Part shown: piece after piece, positions 51,896 to 59,870 of the stretch
How positions within the stretch are numbered: the first letter of the stretch is position 1
How the letters are laid out: each line of letters begins with the position of its first letter
From: Nitrospira sp.
Lineage (GTDB): Bacteria; Nitrospirota; Nitrospiria; Nitrospirales; Nitrospiraceae
Reading direction: 5' to 3'
DNA: 64,000 bases
Assembly (NCBI GenBank): GCA_029194665.1
Contig: JARFXO010000001.1
Coordinates: 968,484 to 1,032,483 of the forward strand
The notes under the pieces: model-generated
Told to the model about the DNA's origin: nothing
What the model saw: the letters and a program-made list of their open reading frames with translations, nothing else
Databases searched by the model: none
Translations under genes and position numbers: made by a program

Positions 51896-52193
51896 GACAC
51901 ATGGCGATGGGTCGCCTGCGCGGTGGGGGCCTGGCTAGCGCCAGACGCGACAGAGAGGTAATGGGAGGGCTCCGGTCATACGACGGACGTGGTGTCTCTG
52001 CAAGAGTCTCAGAATGGACTCACTGTTGTGTCCTGATAGCTGGCCAGAGTGAAGAAACCATCGTCATGGCGCGTGAACTCTCCGTGCACGGCCTCGAACA
52101 CACCCACGAGGCTACACCAACGGCTTTCTTGGCCTCATCATGCATAAGGCGCGCAAGAGACTACGACATCAGCGACATCAGCGACTTCGGCAG
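51896..52193. other. Non-coding scrap region before mscS
   Basis: About 300 bases hold a plus-strand ORF of 105 codons with unconvincing composition and a small direct repeat (CATCAGCGACATCAGCGAC near 52166). I see no supported gene. The sequence may include the outer end of the lost insertion sequence. Confidence 0.4.
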
Positions 52194-53000
52194 CTAACGA
52201 TCGTTCACCACGCGGACGGTCAGGCTTGCAGAGGGTAGCGCAATCCCCTGTTCTTGAAATCGTTGGAGAATTAATTTGTTCAAGTCTCCTTGAGTCGAGC
52301 TGTAATCCGCCACCGCCGTCCATGGCTCTATTGCAATCGCCACAGCCAGAGGCGAGTCCCCGAGAGATGCCACTCCCACTGAAGGAACCGGATCTTTCAT
52401 GACCGATGGGTGCCGATTGAGGACATCCCGAACTTGCGCAAGTGCCGCATCAAGATTCGCATGTGGCGACACGGGAATGGTCAAATGCAGCTGACGGATC
52501 GTGCCGAAGTTGTGCAAAATTTCTCCCACAATTTTACGGTTGGGAATGATGACGCGGGATCGATCTGCGTGCATCAGCGTCGTCGTGAAGATATCGATGA
52601 CCACGACCTCACCGTGGACGCCGAGCAAGGAAATATGTTCGCCGACCTTGTAGGGCTTGCTGAAGATAATCGAGAGTCCGGCCATCAGATTGCTCAACAC
52701 CCCCTGCAAAGCCAACCCGATGCCCACGCCGGCGACACCGACGCCGGCGAGCAGCGGGGCGATGGGCACGCCGAGCGTCTGAAGGGCGATCATCGCGGTA
52801 AAGAGCAACACCACGATTTTCACGACGCGAGCCAACAACAGCCGCACCGGCGGCTCAAGGGTTTGCCGTTCGAGCGCCTGCTGAGCAAAATTCCCGGCCC
52901 AACGAGCCGCCATGATACCGGCGATGAGAATGCCAAAGGCAACGGCCGCCTGCAGCCCATACTGCACGGCATATTGAGTGAGCGTATCAACGACGGTCAT
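52194..53000 (-). CDS. Small-conductance mechanosensitive channel (MscS family)
   Basis: The 268-residue product has three N-terminal helices; the third (APLLAGVGVAGVGIGLALQGVLSNLMAGLSIIF) is the Gly/Ala-rich pore helix. The beta domain (GEHISLLGVHGEVVVIDIFTTTLMHADRSRVIIPN) and an alpha/beta C-domain follow. It opens under membrane tension to release solutes in hypo-osmotic shock. Size matches E. coli MscS. It is monocistronic, about 90 bases from the AsmA-family gene. Confidence 0.93.
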   Translation of the reverse strand: MTVVDTLTQYAVQYGLQAAVAFGILIAGIMAARWAGNFAQQALERQTLEPPVRLLLARVVKIVVLLFTAMIALQTLGVPIAPLLAGVGVAGVGIGLALQGVLSNLMAGLSIIFSKPYKVGEHISLLGVHGEVVVIDIFTTTLMHADRSRVIIPNRKIVGEILHNFGTIRQLHLTIPVSPHANLDAALAQVRDVLNRHPSVMKDPVPSVGVASLGDSPLAVAIAIEPWTAVADYSSTQGDLNKLILQRFQEQGIALPSASLTVRVVNDR

Positions 53001-53091
53001 ATGGTAGTCTCCTCTAGTGGTTCACAGCTATTAATACGTTGATTCCCCTGAACAACAGGAGCGCGTGCTGGTGGGTTTTATCAACAGCCTG

Positions 53092-54741
53092 CTATCGTCC
53101 GAAGAGGCCTTTGAGAAGTTCTTCTCCCTCTTTTTTCAAGTCTTCCGGTTTCGTGGTGCCTTTGAACAATCCACCGACTGCCTCTTCCACTTTTTTCTTC
53201 ACCTGCTCCTGGACCTTCCCGCCTATGCTCTTCAGATGGACGTCATATGCTGGCGCTTGAGCGGTCCCGGTGATCATGAGCGGGAGACTCACTCGGCCAT
53301 CCTTCATTGCGAGTTTAACGACAGGTGAAGCCTCGGCGAGCTTCTGACTCATATCCTGTGATAGATTGAGATTGACGAGGAGATTCAACCGCTGATCGAA
53401 TCCGATCGTGCCGCCGCCGGTCGCCTGAAAATCATGGCTGTCCATCAAGAGCCGCTGCACGTGGATCACCCCTTGCTTGATGGCGAGGTCCGTCTCGATT
53501 GTCGAAAAAACCGTCGCATTGGGATTGTCGAGCGAAATACCGGCTACCTTGAGGGCAGAGATCACTTCCTGCAGAAGATTCACCCCTTCGATCTTCCCGT
53601 CCTTGACCGCCAAATGTCCGATTCCGTCCAATGTTGTTGTCAGGTCCGGCATGGAGAATCCCTTACCTTGCAGTGAAAGATCGGCGCCTGCCGTGCCGCT
53701 CACGGAAATCGGTGTCTCGGCGACGGCATTGAGCGCCGGACCGAGTTGCACTCCTTGAACCGTGACGGCGCCCTTGAAAGGCGGCGCATCGGACCCAGCG
53801 ATCAGTTTGCCCTGCCCCTTCACTTGGCCGTCGAACAGTCGGAACGACAAGGTATTCAGCTTGATCCCTTGTCCCTTCACTTCCGCCGCGATCTGGAAAT
53901 TCTTCATGTCGACCGGTTGTTTCAGGGGAAGCGAGACCGGCAGGTTCGCAGTATTGATCACCGGTGAGGTGATGTAGATGTTGGCGTCGTTCCCGGCGGC
54001 GTTTCCTGTAATCGTAAATTCCGTCTTTCCCACAGTAAGCTCGAACGTGATCGCGTCGATGTCCATCGCTTCTCTCAGCGGGCCGAATGCCCCGTCGAGT
54101 TTCACCGGCAGATTGAAGGGCTGCACCAACGAACTGAAATGTAGCTGTGGAGTTCGGCCAAGCCGAACGTCCTGAAGGAGCAACTCCATATCTTGCACCA
54201 CATACTCCGTCGGCTTGACAGCGGACAGATCGCGATAGGTCAATTTCCCTCCGTCGATGGAGACTCGATCCACGGCCAAGAGCGCGAGAATCTTGAGTGG
54301 ACCCTCCGTCGAGGGAATCGGAGCGCGCGACGGCTTCTCCGGCACCGCCACACCTTTGCGACCGATGGTGGAGATGTTCAGGACTCCGTTTTTGTTCTTA
54401 ATAACCGTGATGACCGGTTGGTGAAGCGTGATTTCCTCCACCTCGACCTTGCCGCTCAGCAGCGGCATTAGCTTCACACCGACATCCAGCGAGGAGAGCG
54501 ATGCAAAGGGAGCTGAGCCGAAGGACGGATCATCCAGCACCGCGAATCCCGCCACGCGCGCCCCGATCCTGGGCCAGATCGTCAAGCGAATATCTTGTAG
54601 CTGAACCTTGCGGTTGAGGGCATCTTCGATGAGTGGTTTGTACTGGGCTTGATACTTATTGAGATCGACGAAAAACGGAAGGGCGAGCACAAGGCCGACG
54701 AGGAGAACGACCAGAACGAGCAAGCCTATCAGAATCTTCAT
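53092..54741 (-). CDS. AsmA-family inner-membrane protein
   Basis: The 549-residue product has one N-terminal helix (ILIGLLVLVVLLVGLVLALPFFV) and the AsmA start (DLNKYQAQYKPLIEDALNRKVQLQDIRLTIWPRIGARVAG). A long beta-rich periplasmic part follows (VEEITLHQPVITVIKNKNGVLNI), then an AsmA_2 C-domain (LDGIGHLAVKDGKIEGVNLLQEV). AsmA-like proteins are bridge-type lipid carriers between the inner and outer membrane. The Lys-rich end is probably helical. Confidence 0.9.
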   Translation of the reverse strand: MKILIGLLVLVVLLVGLVLALPFFVDLNKYQAQYKPLIEDALNRKVQLQDIRLTIWPRIGARVAGFAVLDDPSFGSAPFASLSSLDVGVKLMPLLSGKVEVEEITLHQPVITVIKNKNGVLNISTIGRKGVAVPEKPSRAPIPSTEGPLKILALLAVDRVSIDGGKLTYRDLSAVKPTEYVVQDMELLLQDVRLGRTPQLHFSSLVQPFNLPVKLDGAFGPLREAMDIDAITFELTVGKTEFTITGNAAGNDANIYITSPVINTANLPVSLPLKQPVDMKNFQIAAEVKGQGIKLNTLSFRLFDGQVKGQGKLIAGSDAPPFKGAVTVQGVQLGPALNAVAETPISVSGTAGADLSLQGKGFSMPDLTTTLDGIGHLAVKDGKIEGVNLLQEVISALKVAGISLDNPNATVFSTIETDLAIKQGVIHVQRLLMDSHDFQATGGGTIGFDQRLNLLVNLNLSQDMSQKLAEASPVVKLAMKDGRVSLPLMITGTAQAPAYDVHLKSIGGKVQEQVKKKVEEAVGGLFKGTTKPEDLKKEGEELLKGLFGR

Positions 54742-54858
54742 CTCGATCGCCTCCAGTTAAAAAAGTGAGTATATAAGTGAGGTTCTGGTGAGTCAAACAA
54801 GTCGGCGCCGCAGACTGGCCGTGGCAAGGTTATCCTACGAAAGCCCTGAACCCAGAAG

Positions 54859-55248
54859 TTACTGATGGGAATGTTTGCGAAAGAATTCCGCGATGGCTGA
54901 TTTGTCGATCTGTCCCTGAGCCGTCTTCAAGACGAGCGATTCAAATGTCGATTCATCTGCGTCCAACGTGAGCCCATTGAGCTTCAAAAACACGAATGCG
55001 GCCATTGTTCCCGTTCGCTTGTTACCATCGATGAATGGATGGTTCTGAACAATGTGGTACAAATAGGCTGCGGCCATCTCAATGAGGTCGGCATGGAGAT
55101 ATTGATCCCCGAAACCCGCTTCAGCCATTCCGATTGCAAACCGCAGCAGCTCAACATCACGAACGCCTAGACCCCCTCCATACCGTTCAATCTGGTCGGC
55201 ATGGATATCGATGACATCCTCCATTGAGAGAAATCGTGGCTCAGCCAT
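54859..55248 (-). CDS. doc: Doc-family toxin (Fic fold)
   Basis: The 129-residue protein has the Fic/Doc motif HPFIDGNKRTG at 70-80, with catalytic His70, plus the N-terminal VIDIHADQIERYGG and GLGVRDVELLRFAIG typical of death-on-curing toxins. Doc phosphorylates elongation factor Tu and stops translation. It follows the AbrB-type antitoxin gene by 3 bases. The pair replaces the classical Phd-Doc, whose antidote is of another fold. Confidence 0.92.
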   Translation of the reverse strand: MAEPRFLSMEDVIDIHADQIERYGGGLGVRDVELLRFAIGMAEAGFGDQYLHADLIEMAAAYLYHIVQNHPFIDGNKRTGTMAAFVFLKLNGLTLDADESTFESLVLKTAQGQIDKSAIAEFFRKHSHQ

Positions 55249-55251
55249 GAG

Positions 55252-55476
55252 CTAAGCCAGTCTTTTCAGCATCTTCCCATACCGTCGATTGCCTTCGTCC
55301 AGCGCCGCACGGAACTTTTTTTGGCGGGTGGTGTCCTGAACAGGCGCTACGATGAGACACTTTCCATCTGTTTTGATGCTGAGCGGCGTCTCCGCGTCAA
55401 TGTCCAACAGATCAAGCACCCCTCGATCAATCACAAGAGCCAGACTGTTACCGTGCTTGGTCAATTTTTTGATCAT
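55252..55476 (-). CDS. AbrB/MazE-type antitoxin
   Basis: The start at ATG 55476 (MIKKLTKHGNSLALVID) is preceded by TTGGAGGCGGAAG; the frame is open to 55524. The 74-residue product is a SpoVT/AbrB swapped-hairpin domain (KHGNSLALVIDRGVLDLLDIDAETPLSIKTDG) followed by a charged tail (QKKFRAALDEGNRRYGKMLKRL) that should bind and neutralise Doc. It also should repress the operon. It lies 3 bases upstream of doc. Confidence 0.9.
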   Translation of the reverse strand: MIKKLTKHGNSLALVIDRGVLDLLDIDAETPLSIKTDGKCLIVAPVQDTTRQKKFRAALDEGNRRYGKMLKRLA

Positions 55477-55617
55477 CTTCCGCCTCCAATCGGTTAATAC
55501 AATGATGTTACATCGTATCACCATGTTCGAGCGGGGTAAAGGCGTGAATGCCTACGGCGATGATTCGCTCCGTTTGTCCAGAAACATGCAGACCAACCTG
55601 ATCGGCGACAAGTGACT

Positions 55618-55645
55618 GAAGGGCTTGCACGAATGCAAGCCCTTC
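55618..55645 (-). terminator. Perfect 12-bp hairpin downstream of the guanidinase gene
   Basis: Arms GAAGGGCTTGCA (55618-55629) and TGCAAGCCCTTC (55634-55645) enclose a CGAA tetraloop, 35 bases beyond the guanidinase stop. There is no long U-run after it on the minus strand, so it is either a weak terminator or an RNA-stabilising 3' end of the guanidine operon. Confidence 0.65.
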
Positions 55646-55679
55646 GATAGCGGTTTGGTCACCTCTTGATCAGAGCAGC

Positions 55680-56828
55680 TTAGCGTTTCTTTCGATTGAG
55701 TAGGTTGCCGGACCGAACCTGGCAGGCCAGAACATCGCAGATGACACGTGTGGCCATGAGGCTTGTAATCTCCGCTGCGTCGTAGGGAGGTGAACACTCG
55801 ACGATTTCCATTCCGGCCAGCGGCTTCGTGTCGGCGATGATCTGGAGAAACTTCAAGACTTCACGCGGCAGGAACCCGCCGGGCTCAGGCCAGCCGGTGC
55901 CCGGCACGAAGGCGGCATCCAAGCAATCCACGTCGAAGCTCAACCACACAGCATCCACACCATCAAACGCCACTTCCAGCGCTTGCTTCGCGGCATTCTC
56001 GATGCCCATTTCCACGCAGTCGGTCACGGTCATGATCGTGGTTTGGCGTTCACGGCCGGACTTCACGCCTGGTCTGGGGGCTTGCCAGCCGCCGATACCG
56101 ATCTGCACGAGATTCTTGGCCGGCACGTTGGGGATATTCGTCGCGTGAAACCAAGGCGTGGTATGCATGCGTTCATCAAGGTCGGTCTCCTGCGTGTCCA
56201 CATGTCGGTCGAAGTGGAGGATGCCGAGCTTCTTGCCGTTCATATTCTGGGCCACGCCTCGGACCGTCGCAAAACCTAGTGAATGGTCGCCGCCGAGGAC
56301 CACGGGAAAGGCGCCGCTGGCATAGACATGCCCCACGCCCTTGCTGACTTGATCGAAGGTCTTCTCAATGTTACCGGGAATCGTAAACACGTCGCCGACA
56401 TCGCAGATCGAAATGGACTCCCGTAGATCCACGCCAAGCTCGAAGCTGTAGGTACCGTACAGCGCGGAGATTTTGCGAATCCCTTGGGGTCCGAACCTGG
56501 TACCGGAGCGATACGTCGTCCCGCCGTCGAACGGCGCGCCGAGAATGGCCACATCGTATTGGCCGCATTTGCGGACATCTTCGACATACGGAGCCTTGAT
56601 GAAGGTGTTGATGCCGGCGAAATGCGGCAGCTCTCCCCGGCTAAAGGTTGGAATTCGTCGATCCTTGATCGAATCGGCGCCAGGCAGGCCCAATTCAAGG
56701 CCTCGGGCAACTTCTTCTTCATATTTCGTGGTCGGCAGCAGCGCCTCCGCTTCGACCGCGTACTTCGCCTCCGGCCCGTATTTATCATGCAGTGGAACCT
56801 TGCCTTGGTATGTTCTCTTTTTTGCCAC
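55680..56828 (-). CDS. gdmH: Arginase-family hydrolase, probable Ni-dependent guanidinase (GdmH type)
   Basis: The start is GTG 56828, since AGAAAGGAG lies upstream; the frame extends to 56888. The 382-residue product is an ureohydrolase with metal ligands His182 (LGGDHSLG), Asp207/His209/Asp211 (HFDRHVDTQETD) and Asp299/Asp301 (SFDVDCLDAAF). Its N-terminal extension of about 70 residues, the DRHVD variant of the usual DAHxD, and VPGTGWPEPGG resemble guanidine hydrolases (Synechocystis Sll1077) rather than arginase or agmatinase. These convert guanidine to urea and ammonium using Ni. The gene follows the riboswitch-controlled permease gene by 88 bases. Agmatinase is the fallback. Confidence 0.85.
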   Translation of the reverse strand: MAKKRTYQGKVPLHDKYGPEAKYAVEAEALLPTTKYEEEVARGLELGLPGADSIKDRRIPTFSRGELPHFAGINTFIKAPYVEDVRKCGQYDVAILGAPFDGGTTYRSGTRFGPQGIRKISALYGTYSFELGVDLRESISICDVGDVFTIPGNIEKTFDQVSKGVGHVYASGAFPVVLGGDHSLGFATVRGVAQNMNGKKLGILHFDRHVDTQETDLDERMHTTPWFHATNIPNVPAKNLVQIGIGGWQAPRPGVKSGRERQTTIMTVTDCVEMGIENAAKQALEVAFDGVDAVWLSFDVDCLDAAFVPGTGWPEPGGFLPREVLKFLQIIADTKPLAGMEIVECSPPYDAAEITSLMATRVICDVLACQVRSGNLLNRKKR

Positions 56829-56916
56829 GATTGCTCCTTTCTGAGAGATGGATGAATGTATGGCTCTGTTTGAACCCCTTTGTTGCAACGCAAAACTTGA
56901 CGAGCTTGCCGGCTTT

Positions 56917-58395
56917 TCATTCTTGAGTGGGCGCCGATTCCTCAGGACGCATCAATAAGGCGCTCCTGATAGGTTTAACGATGAGAAGGTAGAGCGTGGT
57001 CACCCCTAAGATGCTTCCCAGGACCAGCGGAACGGCCCAGAGTTGCCACCAGGGAGCATCAGGCGAGGTAGCGTAGGGGCGTGGCCAGGCGATATTGACG
57101 AATTCAAACACCGACCAGAGAAACGCCGCCGTATTGATCAGCAACCCCCAAGCCCCCAGCTTCAGCTGACCTAATGAAGGATCCCATCGGCCAGTGAGAC
57201 GGGTGAAGAGTCCAACCCCCGTCGTCATTGCAAACATGGCGTACAACCCGCCCGTGCCGAATGCGAGCACCGTGGCGACCGCCTCATCGTTGAGTCCGAA
57301 GAGCAATCCGAGGGTGGCCAGCAGCACAGTGAACAGCACGGCATTATGAGGAGCACCGGCAGCGGTGACCCGACTCAGGACGGCCGGCATACTTCCCTCG
57401 CGCGCCATGGAGAACACAATACGGGATGTGTATTGCACCATGGACGACCCACAGGCCAGAAACGCGATCATGACAATCGTCAGGAAAGGGGTTTCCGCCC
57501 AAACTCCAAAGTTGGCGACGATTACAGGCGTGACAGGATCGGAGGCGGCGCTCGTATGGACCAGGGTGTCGCGATTGAAGCTGAGGGTGAGGGCGGCGGA
57601 GTTGAAGAGCACCACGCTTCCGACCATGCAGAGAGAGAGGAAGATCGCGCGAGGAACCATCCGTTTGGGCTCGTGAGTTTCTTCGGCGATGGTCGAGCAA
57701 GCATCGAAGCCGATGAAGGCCCACCCGGAAATGGCGAGCGCCGCCAGAAATGCAGCGGCCTGGCTGGGAGCGGTTCCTGTCCCTAGACGTGCGAACAGTT
57801 CGGAGAATTCATGCTGTCGAAAGAAAAAGAACAGCAATAGCGCGACCCCGAACGAACCGACGATTTCCGCATAGACCCCCAGGGAAATTAGGACCTTAAA
57901 TACCGTAACGTGAACCAGATTGAGGACGGTGCAGATCAGCATGAACACCGCGCCCCAGATCACGAGTGTGACTCCTGTCCCACCACCTGACCCGAAAAAA
58001 ATCGCCAACCAGATACCGCCGGTGTAAGCGGTTGTGGTGAGCATCGCGATCGTGGAGCTGACGTAGATGGCCCCGGCGTACGTGCCGGTCACATTGCCTC
58101 CAAGCTGTCTCGCCCATTTATAAGCCCCACCCGCGATCGGAATCTGGGAAGACAGTTCCGCGTACACGGTCGCCACCAACAGCTGCATCACCAGACAGAG
58201 GGCCAACGCTGGGAACCAACCACCGCCTGCGACCACCGCCTGGACGCCGATAATGGCGTACAGTCCGGCAACCGGTGAGACAGTTGCGAACCCGATGGTG
58301 AGGCTGTTCCAGAGACTGAGGCTGCGATTGAGGGTCTCGGGAGGACTTGTAGCGGAAGCAGGAACAACCGTATCCGGAGCTTCTTTCATTAACAT
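56917..58395 (-). CDS. APC-superfamily permease under a guanidine riboswitch
   Basis: I place the start at ATG 58395, 6 bases after a GAGGGG ribosome site; ATG 58389 is the alternative. The frame runs on into the riboswitch to 58509, which is not natural coding. The 492-residue protein has about 12 helices. Typical amino-acid/polyamine permease motifs are present: GFATVSPVAGLYAI, AELSSQIPIAGGAYKWARQLGG, AISGWAFIGFDACSTIAEETHEPKRMVPRAI. Given the upstream guanidine-I aptamer and the downstream guanidinase, guanidine is the likely substrate. Relatives in this family are annotated only as amino acid permeases. Confidence 0.88.
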   Translation of the reverse strand: MLMKEAPDTVVPASATSPPETLNRSLSLWNSLTIGFATVSPVAGLYAIIGVQAVVAGGGWFPALALCLVMQLLVATVYAELSSQIPIAGGAYKWARQLGGNVTGTYAGAIYVSSTIAMLTTTAYTGGIWLAIFFGSGGGTGVTLVIWGAVFMLICTVLNLVHVTVFKVLISLGVYAEIVGSFGVALLLFFFFRQHEFSELFARLGTGTAPSQAAAFLAALAISGWAFIGFDACSTIAEETHEPKRMVPRAIFLSLCMVGSVVLFNSAALTLSFNRDTLVHTSAASDPVTPVIVANFGVWAETPFLTIVMIAFLACGSSMVQYTSRIVFSMAREGSMPAVLSRVTAAGAPHNAVLFTVLLATLGLLFGLNDEAVATVLAFGTGGLYAMFAMTTGVGLFTRLTGRWDPSLGQLKLGAWGLLINTAAFLWSVFEFVNIAWPRPYATSPDAPWWQLWAVPLVLGSILGVTTLYLLIVKPIRSALLMRPEESAPTQE

Positions 58396-58466
58396 GACAG
58401 ACCCCTCTGACGTGGCAGCAGGTCTGACTGATCCGGTACGGAGAGAACTATAGGGTGAAGATGCAT
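58389..58466 (-). CDS. 25-codon leader ORF between riboswitch and permease
   Basis: An ATG at 58466 stands 7 bases behind a perfect AGGAGG. The frame (MHLHPIVLSVPDQSDLL onward) differs from that of the permease and ends with TAA at 58389-58391, overlapping the permease start codons. The strong ribosome site suggests translation and hand-over to the permease start. The product looks non-functional in itself; a coupling or attenuation role is inferred. No known leader peptide is recognised. Confidence 0.6.
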   Translation of the reverse strand: MHLHPIVLSVPDQSDLLPRQRGLSC

Positions 58467-58472
58467 AACGAA

Positions 58473-58506
58473 GCCTCCTGTGGGAAAGGTTAAATTCCCA
58501 AAAGGC
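58473..58506 (-). promoter_or_regulatory. Hairpin that hides the leader Shine-Dalgarno site
   Basis: In the RNA, GCCUUUU (58506-58500) can pair fully with AGGAGGC (58479-58473), continued inward by GGGAA with UUUCC. The stem covers the leader ORF ribosome site. Directly before it lies the perfect hairpin CATGTAC/GTACATG (58507-58524). Together these form a likely translational expression platform for the aptamer. Confidence 0.7.
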
Positions 58507-58520
58507 CATGTACCTCAGTA

Positions 58521-58640
58521 CATGATCTCCCGGGCTTTTATCCCTCCGTGGAGCCTCATTATGCGAGGCCGGAAACTCTTGGACCAGACACTCCCACTAA
58601 AGGCAGCCGGAACCCTAGTTTCCCTTTTGGAACGATCTTG
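58521..58640 (-). promoter_or_regulatory. Guanidine-I (ykkC) riboswitch aptamer
   Basis: The minus strand carries the conserved ykkC core in order: ACTAGGGTTCCG (from 58619), TCTGGTCCAAGAG, then ACGGAGGGATAAAAGCCCGG and GAGAT. A P1 stem can form between CAAGATC (58640-58634) and GATCATG (58527-58521) with one mismatch. This class binds guanidinium and turns on guanidine exporters, carboxylases or hydrolases. It lies in the leader of the permease-guanidinase operon. Recognition is by the near-complete consensus. Confidence 0.95.
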
Positions 58641-58645
58641 TCAGG

Positions 58646-58674
58646 ATCCTATTGTCTTGCCATGCCAAAGTCAA
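58646..58674 (-). promoter_or_regulatory. Sigma70-like promoter of the guanidine operon
   Basis: TTGACT (58674-58669) and TAGGAT (58651-58646) are separated by exactly 17 bases. The start point would be near 58640, the first base of the aptamer's P1 stem. The promoter lies about 75-100 bases beyond the lipase gene's stop, so the operon is independently expressed. Confidence 0.75.
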
Positions 58675-58747
58675 GCTTGTAAAAGCACAGGGTATCCTCG
58701 ACTGTACGTCCGTTGCGGATCGTACCGCCCCTTGCACCGCACGTTAT

Positions 58748-59560
58748 TCATATGTTGGGTTTGAGCGCATTTCCGATGTACTGCACATAGTGCCGCATCG
58801 AATGATCCTTCAACCCATCGCTTCCCGATCGGAGAAAATCCTCCATCCGTCCGTTGACCCGCTCAAGAAATCGATCCCAGAAGCTGATGTCCGTCTGAAT
58901 CTTCCCAGCTGTATCGATATACCGAACTTCTCCACTGTGGGCATAGCCGAAGGCACGCGGCGCCACACGGGTGACGGTGTCATTGTTGTTGACGAACCGG
59001 AAGTACTGTCCAGCCAGGCGGCGCGCACATTCGGTCGCGAAGGTCTCATCGCCCACGCGAGGCTGACCAAAGGTATACAGACCGTTCACCGTATGGCCTT
59101 CTACCAGCAAGTGTGCGGCAGCCACGACGGCCAACGCCCCACCCAGGCTATGGCCCGTGCACCAGAGCGACTGCGGTCGGCTCCTGTCCCGTAATCGTTT
59201 AATCGTGTTGAGCAGATCATCCTTCACAAGTTCAAACGCGTGCAGGAATCCTCGATGCACCTGCCCGAAGGGGCCACGCACTTTATGAAACTGCGCATCA
59301 GCCAACAAATCTTGCAAGTGCGATGGTTCGGTCCCTCGGAATGCCACGATGATGAGGTGGTCATTCGCGGCGACATAGCCCTCTGTGTCTCTGCGGCTCA
59401 GAAATTCGAAGTTCTTCAAACCGAGTTCGGCAACTGCCGGTTGAATGGTGTGCTTTTCCTGATAGGCGATGTTGGCTGCCTCTGCCAACCAATAGGCGTT
59501 GTTGAGACTGTAGGCTGTGGCCTGTGATTCAAAGTGGACGTTTGAGAGTGTGGTTGTCAT
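58748..59560 (-). CDS. Class 3 lipase family protein
   Basis: The 270-residue protein has the alpha/beta-hydrolase elbow CTGHSLGGALA with Ser138. LIIVAFRGTEPSHLQDLLAD provides the oxyanion region, and YTFGQPRVGD and NNDTVTRVAP carry the expected Asp and His neighbourhood. This is the lipase_3 (fungal-type) family that hydrolyses triacylglycerol or other esters. No signal peptide is seen. It lies upstream of the guanidine operon on the same strand but is separated from it by a promoter. Confidence 0.9.
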   Translation of the reverse strand: MTTTLSNVHFESQATAYSLNNAYWLAEAANIAYQEKHTIQPAVAELGLKNFEFLSRRDTEGYVAANDHLIIVAFRGTEPSHLQDLLADAQFHKVRGPFGQVHRGFLHAFELVKDDLLNTIKRLRDRSRPQSLWCTGHSLGGALAVVAAAHLLVEGHTVNGLYTFGQPRVGDETFATECARRLAGQYFRFVNNNDTVTRVAPRAFGYAHSGEVRYIDTAGKIQTDISFWDRFLERVNGRMEDFLRSGSDGLKDHSMRHYVQYIGNALKPNI

Positions 59561-59870
59561 GTCCGGTACTCCTCATGAGCGGTCAACGTTGGTTAGCTAT
59601 ACCTGTGGCTTGATCGTAGCTGCGTTCAGATGTAATACTTCAGCAAACCTCGTGCCTCTGACCCCGTCACCTGAATGAACCGATCGAAAAGGGGTTTCGA
59701 TGACCGATCTCAGAAAGTCGGGAAGGTAATGGATCGAAAAGGATACAGGGAAAGAATCGAAATGGATACGCCGCTCGGAAACGGTCTATCAGTTTAGGGA
59801 CATCACCACTCTACAGAGGGCGGAACAGGAATGATGCGGGGCTCGGCCTGCGCCCTTTCAAACCGCGAGG
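59561..59870. other. Intergenic region with a possible PAS-linker remnant
   Basis: In 310 bases I find no intact gene. A plus-strand frame from 59730 to TGA 59832-59834 reads WIRRSETVYQFRDITTLQRAEQE. It resembles the end of a PAS domain and linker of sensor kinases (FRDIT-x-RxAE). It has no start and is only 34 codons long, so I record it as a possible relic. Confidence 0.35.

Noticed and set aside
51880-52197. 105-codon plus-strand ORF before mscS
   Set aside because: Composition is not protein-like and it spans a transposase end and small repeats.
55680-56828. Plain agmatinase (speB) annotation
   Set aside because: The long N-terminal extension, the DRHVD metal motif, the GWPEPGG loop and the guanidine riboswitch all favour guanidinase; agmatinase is kept only as a fallback.
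58396-58509. N-terminal extension of the permease to an ATG at 58509
   Set aside because: This ATG lies next to the riboswitch aptamer, and the extension would be encoded by its expression platform. The ribosome site at 58395 and the leader ORF argue for the shorter protein.
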